A stretch of DNA of 64,000 bases from Eumeta japonica. Its lineage: Eukaryota; Arthropoda; Insecta; Lepidoptera; Psychidae. The stretch spans positions 124,001 to 188,000 of the forward strand of contig BGZK01000531.1 in the NCBI GenBank assembly GCA_005406025.1, in the 5' to 3' direction. The position numbers and the translations under genes are program-made. Positions 13,560 to 24,775 of the stretch are shown here, in pieces. The notes under the pieces are model-generated. The model was given only the letters and a program-made list of their open reading frames with translations. It was not told where the DNA came from and did not search any database. Positions within the stretch are counted from its first letter, which is position 1; every line of letters begins with the position of its first letter.

Positions 13560-13960
13560 AGTCAATCCGCGGCTATCACGCATGCGTGGAGTTAAGTACA
13601 GCCAGGGCCGTGAGAGCGGGCGCATGTGCTGAGCGAGGTGCGCTCCCCCAAATCTAACAGCATGCTGAACGTCACACGCTGTCGTCACACTGCGGCCGTG
13701 CCGTCACACAGCGACGAGTGGACGACAAATCGAGCACGAGGAGGACATCGACCGACACAGCCGAGCCGCTACCGTAAAACGTGAAAACGGAATAGAAGCA
13801 ATGCGCCCCCGTTCGCTATTACGGGAGCTCGTCTGATGCGATCGCTCCCTACGAGGAGTCCACGAGGCGCGTAAACGTGAGAGACGAATCGGTATTTTTA
13901 TGCCATTTGGAAGTTTTGCGGCCGTGATCGTCACGAGTCGTGGTGCTCGCTATCGAACTA
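13560..13960. promoter_or_regulatory. GC-enriched segment, possible promoter
   Basis: CpG-containing 400-bp region in AT-rich DNA. The 76-codon minus ORF is Arg/Ser-rich with no recognisable domain. Confidence 0.25.
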
Positions 13961-14604
13961 ATTGCCGTCTGCGGTTTGGCACATGATAAAAAATTAAAAA
14001 AATATTTTTAAAGTGAAAACTTTTTGGGCGTACAGCGCACACTTTTTCCGGACATTGAGTGAACGAAACTGAGCCGTCACGCTCGTGTCGCTGACGTTTG
14101 AATGCGATAAACTCGACGCCAGTCGATATTTAAGTAGATTTTAATATAAAGTATTCATAATATACTAGGTTTTTCTCGTGGCTCCGCCCGCGTAGACATA
14201 GGACTGATTCCACATTTTTTGTATCGATCGATTTTGCTATGACTAATCCAATCCTGACACCGTTTTTGATTTAAGTACCGATTTCTTGTTAGTCCTGTAC
14301 CGGTGTTGTTCTCTATTCCAATCCTGCATTCCTCTCTTTTCCAATTGCGCTATTCCGATTTCATGCAAATGATTGCACGGGAAGACAAGAGGTATAAATG
14401 TACTATGCGTATAATTCAGAACATATTCAACTTGTGTGCCAAATTTTATCTAAACGAGTATTATTAGTATTAGTATTATCACGAGTACTATCACATTTAT
14501 AATATTGATGTGAACCACGCTCATAAAATAAATAATCAAATTATAGAATCACTCCTCTAAAAAGAATATTTGAGAATCTTACAAGTATTTCTCTCTTATT
14601 AAAA

Positions 14605-16822
14605 TCTTCTGTCGCATAGATGTATAAGAAAAAAGAAGATGTACAGTCGCATACGTCGCATTCACGGCGAAAAATGGCTCAAAGTGTATCTGACGTCTGT
14701 GTCTAACATTTTATGATACTATTTTGTAGTGCCAAAGAAAAAGAAGTGATGGAACAAAATTTATCACCTGACATTTCAAATTTCATGCGAAATTTCATAA
14801 CAAGGTTTATTTCAAATACAAAGAGAACAAGTAAAGATCATTTTGTTATTGGAAGACAATAAATCCTATTTTTAAACGACTTCAAAATTAAAAAGGAAGA
14901 GGTTCTCAATTCGACTGTATGAATGAATAACAAACAATTATCAAAAAATTTTTTAGAGTTCTCCCAAGTAAAGTGTAATGAAAAAATATTAGTCTACTTA
15001 AAAGTCAATTAAATTATTACGATAATATAATGTATGTAGTTACAATTATTGTTATTTTTGGAGTCGGTGTGCGTTGCTAGGTATATTGTAGTGTTTCCTT
15101 GGCTAATTTTGATCATTGTTTGTTATTCGTAGGTATGTGTTGAGTTAAATTTGAAGTGGATAGGTACCTATCTACCTATCTTCTTGCGTGGTGAACACAG
15201 ATCGTACCTACATATTGATGAGTAGAAAAAGTAAATTGATTATTAAATTGTAGAAGAATATACATTTATTTTTTTACTTTTTAATGCATATTAATTTCTA
15301 TTGGAATAGTTTTTTTTTAAGTCGATTTTCTTTTGACACAATTTTTATTTTTTGCAATTTACACGTGCTGTTCTGCAGAATAAGGCATAAATGAAGAGTT
15401 ATTATATTATTTTAAATCTTTATTATTGTTTTTTGGTTGAAAATATGAAAAGAATTATAATATATTTTTCTTCATAATAAAGCTTAATATAGTAATCACC
15501 TAAGATTAAAATTATTATGAACCTTTAATTTCATAATGTTGGTGAACATATACAGGAAAGAACTTGATGATTTCTAAAGTGTATAGAGTATAGTAATATA
15601 ACACTTTCTAATCATTTATAAAATAAGATGACGATTCATTAGACATTAACATATTTTGATGAACATAGTATAATTTTTTAAAAACAAATTCAACAATTTT
15701 TTCTTTGGAATAGGGTTAATTTATTGTATGATTTCCCTTTAAGGTCATTTTAAGATTTGCATAAATATAGAACAAATACTAAACGAAAAAATAATAAATA
15801 TAGTTTAAAAAACTAAAAAACACGCTTTGATGATCACATCGAACTAAAAAACGAAAAATAATTCTTAGTATAGGAAGAAAATATAAATGAACGAAAAAAG
15901 ATTAGTATTATTGTGAAAAAAACGTAGGGTGCTTGATAAGTGAAAAAAATATGGCACAAAGCACTCCATGAGTTGATTGAAAATATGAACTTTTCTACTT
16001 AACTTCTCCATCCAAAATTTTAATTATATTCATTTAAATTTCAAAAAGAAATCTTCAGAAAACTAAATATTTTATCAACATCAAATTATGACATTGTGTG
16101 AATTAATGCTTGTACCTATTTTTTATATTAATTCTGTTTATACGTAAGTCCCTATTTTAAACTAATTGAATTTACATCGATACCAAATAGAATTACCAAA
16201 CCAAATTAATTAATCCTGGCGATCCTGACCAAGACAATTAGACAAACTTATCAAATTATTGTATTGTCACCGGTCCTTGATAAGTCTACAAAGTTTCAAT
16301 AAAATCTGACCGTTTAAAGTGGGTCAAAATCGAGTGCAAAGAAGTCGGTTACAAACAAACAAGCAAACAAACAAACATACAAGTGAAGCTAATAAAAGCG
16401 TGTTAAAAATAGGCGGCTCCATTAGTATAAAAACAGTCTCTATTGTTAAGCGACCAAATAATATGGCAACGCAAGAAATACGAGACCGGTGTTGCTTAGG
16501 TCTATTTCTTTTAAATCGGTTTATATCTCGGTTTTTGATGAAGAAATACAAAATACTCATCAGATACTCATTATAAGACGTAACTGAGCATCTATTGTAA
16601 TCAAACTAAATTTGGCTTATCGAAAATAAGATATACCATCCTTTTTCATAGCGTTTTTAAGTGTTATTTTTGCATTTTTAACAGAGCACTTCAACACCGT
16701 AACGGAAGGTGCGACGAAACTACATTGAATACAATGAGTGCTAATCTGTCTATTTTAGCACTCATTTACTGCGGCCGTTTTTGAGCGCGGGAATGTGCAT
16801 CTTCTTTTTTTTTATAGATCAA
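14605..16822 (+). mobile_element. Repeat family A, copy 2, with a nested insertion
   Basis: Same order of landmarks as copy 1, but interrupted at 14871-15340 by a family C element: family A sequence stops at AAATCCTATTTTTA and resumes at TTTTTTGCAATTTACACGTG. It lacks the 575-bp segment of copy 1. A 16.35-kb stretch of ACAA tetranucleotides lies within its 3' half. Confidence 0.75.
14871..15340 (+). mobile_element. Repeat family C, short copy nested in family A
   Basis: Left end AAACGACTTCAAAATTAAAA then GGAAGAGGTTCTCAATTC; right end TTTAAGTCGATTTTC. Shares with 18481-19269 the core GTGTTGAGTTAAATTT.AAGT and GGATAGGTAC, TTCTTGCGTGGT.AACACA, CGTACCTACATATTGAT. No coding capacity. Confidence 0.75.
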
Positions 16823-17399
16823 TGTTATGTCGCCATTTAATTTACGTCCGTTCGGAAGAGAGCTGGTAGCAGCGTATTCAATATGCATTTATCAACGCTG
16901 TTTTCTTCTAGAAGCCGCATGTAATGAACAAAGTCACAAGGATAATTTATAGGTCAAGGCAGTGCGGTTGCACGCGGGGCGTTGTGCGGCCACGCCGGCG
17001 GCGCAATCCGTGTTTTGTTAGCGATTATTATTGACAACTGGAATAGAATCCGACATGAAGATAGCCGCATTTGGAATGGGCAAGTTTGTTACTTTCAGCA
17101 TTTAATGAACATCTGCATCGATGATAACAAAGAAGTGAGTCGATTTGAGTTTTGGGCAACAATTTTACGTTTGATCGCCCTCGTATACCAACTGCGTTAT
17201 TTATTCAAAGCATCAATACAATGATATAGAAAAACGAAAATTATAAATTTTCCACTTTGCCGACATGGTTCTCAGTTTACGATGCCATCTCACATTGAGT
17301 AAAATCCGGACGCCTAACATCTGTGTACATCTATGACACGTGCGTGGACAGTTTAAAAAGCTACGTAATTCTAAATAAGAGCAAAATTTCAAAACGGGG

Positions 17400-17600
17400 G
17401 AAGCGAAGTGCGAAACATGAGCAGGGCACGCAGAAGCCCAGTGCGGAGATCAGCTTCGCGACTGATATATGCGGAGTGTGAACGGCCGCGTCGACCCAGT
17501 TGCGGGTCGCGACCGCGCCCCCGCCGCGCGCGCCCGCGCAGCCCCCGGTGCACACCTGCCGCCGCCGCCGCGAATGCACCCGCTACAAAAGCGCTAGGAG
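17400..17600. other. GC-rich block, possible minus-strand exon, weak
   Basis: The minus strand after GGCGGCGGCAG reads VCTGGCAGARGGGAVATRNW in phase 0, which would suit continuation from exon d, but no good donor follows and the acceptor lies in a GGC repeat. Confidence 0.2.
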
Positions 17601-18480
17601 TTCGCTTCTAGAATTAAACATTAGCTCGTGACTAAGTGTAGTAGTTACGTAACAGGGTCGTGGATTCGGTTATGCGTCATATCATTTTGCACTTCTAATT
17701 AACACGGCTAGTCGCATAAGATTTGTGGTGGCAACGAGAGTTTATGATGGTAAAATATGCGATCAAAATTTAACGCTTGAACAGGCATAAAGTGTCGGAC
17801 GACTTCTGAATTATTAAAATAAGAATTTTAATCAAATTGTTGATTTGAGCATAACTATCGTAGAGAAGTATCGAAATATACAATATTACGGTACCAAAAA
17901 TGGTAATGAATATGATTTTCATGTCGGATCATTGTGAAATAGAACCAGTTTCGTGTTGACGAGGATATTAAAATAGACATCGTCATATGTCGTTTTGCAA
18001 ATAGGATAATCACCGTCTTTTTTAAAGCAGTTCAACACTGAATGATATTACAACCCAATTATCAAAATAAAAATTGAAATAAATAGATGCCGTGTTGACA
18101 GCCATGGAGAAAAATGCGTACGTATTCCCGCAGCCGTTGCCCTTAACACGCGACAGTCAATGATCCACGTCGCCATAAGGTATAGTGATGGACTGATTAT
18201 TTCTAAGAGTATGTATAATACTATCATTTATCAGAAACTACTAATTCAATGACATTTAATATTTGGGAAAATTGCTATAAGATTATATATAGCCTTTTCT
18301 TTATTTATATATGGGCTGGAAAAAATACCAGATCACATACAAAACATTGTGCAAAAAAATTGTTATTAATAGAGGCTGGATTCAATGAGTTATAAAATTA
18401 GATTGTTCAAGAAAAAGCATTCATTCCAAATTTAAATTTCCCTATGCACTTTTTTTTCCTGAATAAACAAAATTTTAACA

Positions 18481-19269
18481 AAAAAAAAAACCGACTTCAA
18501 AACAACAACTATTCCAAAACAAATTGTGTTGAGTTAAATTTTAAGTGGATAGGTACTTTACCTACCTTCTTGCGTGGTAAACACATATCGTACCTACATA
18601 TTGATAAGTAGAAAAAGAAAGTCGATTATTAAGTTCTAGAAGAATACGCAATTGTTTTTTTACTTTTTAATGCATATTATTTTGTTTTGAAGTAGGTTTT
18701 TTTTTTGTTCAAATTTTGTTTATTTTTAGATTTTTAGTGAATCTGAAGTACACTAACTAATTTGTCTGAATATGGGTAGACCTACTAAACGTGCTGCTCA
18801 TAGATCGCACCCTTACTGTAAGCCGTTAAGGAATTTCATTGATCATCATATTCGACTACGACACTTACTTGATTATAACGACGTTACGGTAAGTGATTCA
18901 AATATCCGGATAGCCTATAAAAGATTCGGCCGAGTATCGTTAATTTGCTCCTAAGAATTGAAGAGTTCCGTTATTTTGTCATGGATGCCATAATCAGAAC
19001 CTAACCAAACTGTCATCAAACTACCCTTGAAGTACACCCTTTCCAATAAAAAAAACATCATCGTATTCCGTTGGCGTGATATTGAGTTATTCGTCCATGT
19101 GTCGCGCACATTCTTATTGCAAATTTAAGACTTGTATGGTTTTCTCATGAATGCCATTGTCGGAACTGGACCAGATTGAAATGGGACCACAAGGGAAGCA
19201 CCAGCTTTTAAATAAAAAAAAAATAATCAATTGAGAACCTCCTCCTTTTTTTTTGAAGTCGGTTAAAAA
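18481..19269 (+). mobile_element. Repeat family C, longer copy
   Basis: Ends are inverted: left AAAAACCGACTTCAAAA, right complement TTTTTAACCGACTTCAAAAA followed inward by GGAGGAGGTTCTCAATTG, the same sequence seen at the left end of the nested copy. Length about 790 bp. Contains a 60-codon ORF (18772-18954) starting MGRPTKRAAHRSHPYC that looks like a degraded remnant, with no family match I can name. Likely a non-autonomous DNA element. Confidence 0.72.
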
Positions 19270-19389
19270 TACAAGTATTCTATCTCACTATAAAATGGAT
19301 TTACAACAAAAACATTATTCCGAGATGATTTTGTACGATTTCGAATATCGACTATAACGAGCACAATGATATTTAAAGACAAAAGCCCT

Positions 19390-19785
19390 TCTAAAGCGAT
19401 TATTTACCGCTAGTTCAACGACTTCAAGCGCGGTCGAATGACTTTAGCCAACGAAGAAAGAAGTGGCCGCCTTTTAACTGCTGTTACAGAAGAAAACGTG
19501 CTAGCGGTGAAAAATTTAATTCAAAAGATTGGGCGAATCACATACAGAGAGATTCCTACGAGGGCATGTTCAAGTAAGGAGCAGAGTTTCACGCTGGGTA
19601 CCGCACAGTCTAGCACAAGTTCAGAAACATGTTTGGATGCAATAATGCCCAGATCCGATGTGAAAATTTAAAGCAGGCTCGTTTCGGCAGGTTTGCGATT
19701 CGGTACGGGCGATAAATCATAGATTTATCAGTACAATCTAGAAACGGAACATCAGCAAGCAACGTCTACCAAAACGAAGTGAGAG
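19390..19785 (+). pseudogene. Truncated mariner transposase fragment
   Basis: The plus strand encodes IIYR*FNDFKRGRMTLANEE, then RSGRLLTAVTEENVLAVKNL and RITYREIPT, the mariner DNA-binding region, followed further on by TGDKS*IYQYNLETEHQQ, the region around the first catalytic Asp. Two Trp codons expected in the family (before FNDF and after GDKS) are now TAG. No second half or inverted repeats seen. It ends just before exon d of the minus-strand gene, so it sits in that gene's next intron. Confidence 0.75.
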
Positions 19786-19934
19786 AGATGTGCACATGCA
19801 AAGTTAATAATTTTGAGTACATTATACTTATTCTGAGAGGTCGGTTATGGACGCGTATTGCACGAATAAGTTTTTTAACGCAAGAACATAACGCATTTTG
19901 TGTCCATGCACCAATAAAGATGAAATATAATTAC

Positions 19935-20126
19935 CTGCTGCATCTTATCGAAATCGAGTGCAGGCCGATGTCGACGACGGCGGCGCGGGCTGGCGGGCGC
20001 GCGCTCCGGCTGGCCGGTCCTCGGCGGCGCGGGCGGGCACGCGCAGCGCGCCGGGGACGCTCGAGCTCTCCGCGGCTTCAACGCCTCTAACGGCGGTGAC
20101 GTACGGAACCGCACCGGCGTCTCCAC
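19935..20126 (-). CDS. Coding exon d of the minus-strand gene, with an Arg-rich segment
   Basis: This 192-bp exon is exactly 64 codons and lies 236 bp after exon c. Its acceptor (gattcgtattcctag) and donor (gtaattata) are both good. The phase-0 frame reads VETPVRFRTSPPLEAL, then a Pro/Arg/Cys-containing stretch, a run RRRRRHR, and ends PALDFDKMQQ. It is the only frame open through the whole exon. It ends in phase 0, so at least one further exon should exist at lower coordinates; the best-placed candidate is the minus-strand reading of the 5.4-kb block. The Arg run could be a nuclear-localisation or nucleic-acid-binding patch, but that is inference from composition only. Confidence 0.74.
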
Positions 20127-20362
20127 CTAGGAATACGAATCGAATGCATTCCCATTATAACATTTTCTTATTCACTCCTTGTTGCACTAGTAACTAACAT
20201 ATATTTGTTTTCCAAATAACGGAACGCAAAAGATTACAATATACACTTTTTGTGAATACAAATAAATAGAACTAATCGTTATTCTCCACAACGTAATGGA
20301 AATGAATCTACAATGGAACATGGTGAATATCAGGTTAGCGACAGAGGGAGCGAGATACGCAC
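20127..20362 (-). other. Short intron (236 bp) between exons c and d
   Basis: AT-rich DNA bounded on the minus strand by gtgcgt and cctag. No element or ORF of its own. The sharp GC contrast with both exons supports the borders. Confidence 0.65.
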
Positions 20363-20608
20363 CTTGGTGTCGTCGTCGTCGTCGGAGGGCGCGCGCGCGG
20401 CCGCCTCGTCGGCGTCGGCGTCGAGGTCGAGGTCGGCGTCGGGCTCGGGGTCGCAGTAGGGGTGCGCGGGCCACTTGCGTTTCTCCGGAGCGGCGGGCGG
20501 CGGCGAGCTGGCCCCGCGGCGCCGTGACTCGCAGGCGGCCGCGCCCGCGCCCGGGCTCTCCATCGCGTCGCCGCCCGCACAGCTCTCCGCCGGCGCCCCG
20601 TTTATCAC
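20363..20608 (-). CDS. Coding exon c of the minus-strand gene, with acidic and Asp-repeat tracts
   Basis: This 246-bp exon is exactly 82 codons, begins VINGAPAESC directly after the phase-0 acceptor and ends SDDDDDTK at a good donor gtgcgtatct. The acceptor (tggtggtggcag) lacks a clear pyrimidine tract, but it gives the phase needed to follow ...SEEELE. Visible features are a basic patch EKRKWPAHPYCD (residues 41-53), an alternating acidic stretch DPEPDADLDLDADADE (about residues 53-68) and a five-Asp run (76-80). GC content is very high, unlike the surrounding AT-rich DNA. The same frame stays open upstream of the acceptor, so the 5' border could lie further out. Likely disordered; family not recognised. 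Opposite-strand ORFs here are shadows created by GC-rich codons. Confidence 0.74.
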
Positions 20609-20929
20609 CTGCCACCACCACGCGTCAGCGCCCACTACGCCCGGCGCCGAATTCTCAACGTTTGGATTATGGAATGGCCTCGGTGTGTGTCTATACGTGG
20701 CATGCATGATCACGCGCAAATGTCGATGTGTGTTAATGTACAAAATGATCGATATGTGTACACGCATACGTGAATATCATTATCATCCTACGCTTGACAT
20801 TTTCATTTTAAATCAATATCGACAGGCCACAGTGGTCCATCGCGGACGCGGGCCGTTTAAAGTTTTGCATTCAGAGGGGTGTCCCGTAGCCGTGCTGAGC
20901 GATACCCCAGACTTGTGAACTCGCTGCCA

Positions 20930-21400
20930 GGTGGCGCTAGTTTAAATACTTTCGACATCCGCGGTCATAATTGTGATAGCTCCCCCCATCGATCAGGAGT
21001 CATGTTTAAGTTTCTCGACGGTTATCTGTGAAGGAACCCACGGAAAAAAAAATTGACGCGCAAAGTCACACTCGCGAAAAGCGATCGGACTTATTTTAAT
21101 ATATTTGAATAGTCATCGTTACAGAAGCAGGCGTAACTCGAAAAATACACAGGCCGACGCTCTAAATCGTTCATCGGCTCGGGCGCCGTTCGCCAAAGTG
21201 CGGAGTCATTATCGCGGAACTAATGGATCCGTCGCGGTTGACGAGGAAAAAATTCTGCACGACTGCAACTCTGATAAAAATGTCCGCTCAGCGCCGCACG
21301 TCCGCTGTGAACGCCGGCGCCGGTACATCGAGGTGGAACACTGCTCCGACGATCTCAGTCAGAGAGAACATCGAGTCGAGTAATGTTTGCATTAAGATGA
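20930..21400 (+). other. Moderately GC-rich region with two overlapping plus ORFs
   Basis: Two plus frames (21105-21383 and 21223-21408) stay open; neither has a recognisable domain. It lies in the intron between exons b and c of the minus-strand gene. Confidence 0.2.
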
Positions 21401-22234
21401 GCTTTTAAAGTCAATTTTCAGAGTGAAAAAGAAAATAGACGCAACAATTTTAGGTAATGTGAGCGACGCATATTTATTGATAGGTACTTTCTATCCGATT
21501 TGCAGAAAGCCCATTTTCATATATTTTGGGATATGTCAATGGATATTAGTTTACGATAATCTAGCAAAGTAAATTCATGTATTCCATTTTACATTACTTC
21601 CTTTATGGTACTCGGTAATAACGCTGAGTCTCGGTAATTTTGGAAAGACGTATTCTCCACATATCGATAGGGACTAGGTGCGTTAATCATTGGCTGGCGT
21701 CGTGTTTCCACGTAAGTAATATATAAAATATCAAATCGCAAGGGAGATCTCAGCTCTTACCGCATAATATCGATCGACACAAAAATAAATCACAGCTCCC
21801 TACTTCTATACAAGCGGGCTTACTTGCGTCACGTTTCTGGCTACTCGATATTAAATTATTACTTGAATAGAAACAAATAAAAGTAAAAGAAATACAATAG
21901 AATTGAAGAATGTCATATTTTAACATTTCTAAATATTCATAGGTGATGTTTGAGAGACCCTAGAGTTATTTTTACAGAACCCTACACCAAAAGACAAACC
22001 CCTACAGGATCACGTCGTTGTCGGTGTGTTTGTCTGTTTGTTTGCCTGTCAAGACCTTTTTTCTCAGATTACTTAGGTTTGCGATTCCTTAAAACTCTTT
22101 TTAAACAAGCTTACATATAACTAAAAATCAGCCATTCATGGCTTATATTTTGAAAATCTCACAAGTAAATCAATACCTATAGCTACTTCTCATTGACCTG
22201 GCATCACGAAATGTAGCAAGAAGCAAGGTCACAT

Positions 22235-22383
22235 AAAAGCTAGTGTATACTGAATCAGCTCAGATAACCTACTTACATATGAAAAAAAAGAATAATGTAA
22301 ATTGGACCAGTAGTTATCGAGTTATGAAGCTGACAAACGGACGAACAGACAGAGACGTTGTGCTTTGTAATATACAAGAATAA
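22235..22383 (+). repeat. Interspersed repeat shared with 58062-58195
   Basis: AAAGCTAGTGTATACTGAAT, CAGATAAC, GGACCAGTAGTTATCGAGTT, ACAGACAGA and GTAATATACAA occur in the same order in both copies. Preceded at 21955-22130 by another repeat-like tract with GTTTGTCTGTTTGTTTGCC. Confidence 0.6.
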
Positions 22384-22389
22384 AAATCA

Positions 22390-24660
22390 TCCCCATTACG
22401 ATTACCCCCCAAAAATTAACCCCTATTTTCAGAATTCATTTATTTACGCTATATGACTACGAGTGAATCTCCTAACACTGTATAAGTGTTAAATCAATTT
22501 TTTCGTTTTTTTCCTTCAGTAAAGTTTTAGAAAATAGGCTGTGACATATGAACAGATAAACGGTCAAAAATGTGATCCTATAACGGTTTCTATTTTTCAG
22601 TGTGTACGAAACTCTAACAATGTTTAATGTTTTTCAGAAATACTAGTCTTAATTTGCATGCGCGATTACTAAACAAACATTTTCCCTGAGATCAGAACCT
22701 CTCGGTGTTGTAAAAAAAATACATTATCAAATACTATTTTCAATCTTAAATTCATTAAAGATTGTAGCCCCAATTTAACTATTTATAGATTTGACATTTC
22801 ATTTAAAAAATTGACAACTTTTCGTGTTACAACACAACCTTAAATATTTCGCAATTATCCTTGTTTTTTTTTATGTCTTCCGCGGGATTATTTCCCGAAA
22901 TCCAATAAGGCAACTTACATTTTTCTTTCTAATCAGAAACTTACAGGTACCGTTTAATGTTTACTTTCGAAAATAACGGGACTCCGTATGGGAGTAATTC
23001 GTAATCCGTTTCGAATTTTGCAACGACGAACCAAAAAAAAAAAAATCCGAATTTCTAATAAAAAAAATTAAATGAAACATTTTACAATTCCAATTACAAA
23101 AAAAAACACGAGCTTTTCATGCAAATTTGCAGAATCGCACCAACTTGACACTCGTATGCATAATGCATTTTCCAGTATAGAGTAAAACAAGACAAAAATG
23201 TTGAAAAAAACGTATTTTTTTATGGCGACCCATCTTAATTTTTTACTTCATTATTTTTTAGAATACCCGCTATAAAACACACATACATGAAATTTTGAAT
23301 TAGTATTAATGTCTCACTGAAACCCTTCAAATACGGAACCTCAAAAGGAATCGTTGCAAGTATCGCACCGACGACCTTGTAGCGATACACGTATGTTTGC
23401 GTGTGAATCGTGATAAGGGTTTGCAATGAGTTTTGATAATAGTGTTATCAGTTTAATGAGTGACTAACGACACTAATAATTAAACAACAGTAGAAAACAA
23501 AATACAATAATTTTTAATATATTTTTAACCATTGAAAGTAATTTATCTTTACCATTGAAAGAATGATTTCGCTTACAAGTGCATTTTTTTAAGTCCTACA
23601 GAACAAAAACTAATATCGAATTTTCGAATAGGGTAAGTTGTGCCAAATTTTTACCAACCCATACTCTTATTTTATATGAAGGGTTTATCCGTTATATCCT
23701 CACTTTGGCTTACGGCTGTTTGGAAGCTGCAAGCCACCGTCGTTGCCACCGTCGTTGATGACAACGGTAGTGGCATTTTCCGAGAGAAGAAGCGAACGGT
23801 TTAAGTCAGGACTTTAAAGAGTTATTATTCAATCCGCGTCTGGTCAAATATCAACTAAGTAGTTCCCTTTGTAGATTCGGGACGTAAAACCCTTGAGCTG
23901 TCCGATTCCTTGATCACATCTATTAAGAAACTGCATTGGGGATGAATATTTTTTTGGAGCTTTCAACACCGAATATAATCGAATTCTTAAATTTAATAAT
24001 TCCGATTCTTAGAAACAATATCAACGATTGACAATCAATACTGATGAATATATTTATGAGACTTCATAACATATTTAAGTGTAATAAGTTTATGCAAAGA
24101 AAGCTGTGATGTACTATTTATTGTAGTCGATTTAAAGGATAACTTCATCGACTCCGCTTTAATTGTTAATATGAAATTGAAGAGAATTAGATTAGTCCGA
24201 TACGGAACTCGTTCGAAGGTGTGCCCGACGCGCGCTTATCTTATTTTCAAATATAAACCATGTATTATATAACAAAATTGATTTTTCTAGTCTATACCCA
24301 CAATCTTATAACGTGACAGAGTTCATTTTAAAATGTCGCACAGTAGGGAAGACCGAACGCTAACAACAAAATTAATAATTCGTGTCCATTTACATGATAG
24401 ATTAGTTAATCAAATTGACGACCCTGTAATTAACATTGAATCGACGCCACTCATTGTTTATTATTAAGAAATAGTTCCACGCATAGAAGTGGTAATTACA
24501 GAGCGAAACTTTATAATGGTTTGACGTTTCAATTTCGATACATTCGTTTGTGGAAGGTATTTGGAAATATAATTACGTGTTTGTGTAATGTATTATAATT
24601 ACATTTCATAAGTAGATATATCTGTAGATAGCATATACTATTGAGTACGTGCGGCCGTGT
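22390..24660. other. Intronic AT-rich DNA between exons b and c
   Basis: No gene. A 12-bp direct duplication GCCACCGTCGTT at 23731-23754 sits beside an imperfect inverted match ACAACGGTAGTGG. Confidence 0.5.
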
Positions 24661-24665
24661 TATAC

Positions 24666-24775
24666 CTCGAGCTCCTCTTCGGACGAGTGGTGATCGTAAA
24701 GGTGATCGGGGTCGGGCTCGGGTAGCAGACGCGCGGTCGGCGCCGGTGCGCAAGCGCATGCCTCTCCACTCATAC
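24666..24775 (-). CDS. Coding exon b of the minus-strand gene, with an in-frame ATG at its 5' end
   Basis: This 110-bp exon follows a strong acceptor (gatttgtcgtttcag) and ends at a donor gtataac. Two bases complete the Ser codon from the 41.85-kb exon; 36 codons follow, starting MSGEACACAPAPT and ending HHSSEEELE, with an acidic Pro/Asp-rich middle. The last codon GAG is complete, so the exon ends in phase 0. The ATG lies just two bases inside the exon, so transcripts starting at a downstream promoter (see 30117-30252) could begin translation here. A longer ORF in another frame across this exon is a shadow. GC content rises sharply inside the splice borders. No domain recognised; the composition suggests a disordered acidic segment. 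Confidence 0.75.

Noticed and set aside
20296..20709. Plus-strand ORFs of 137 and 147 codons over exon c
   Set aside because: Splice signals and phase continuity favour the minus strand; these are GC-rich shadows.
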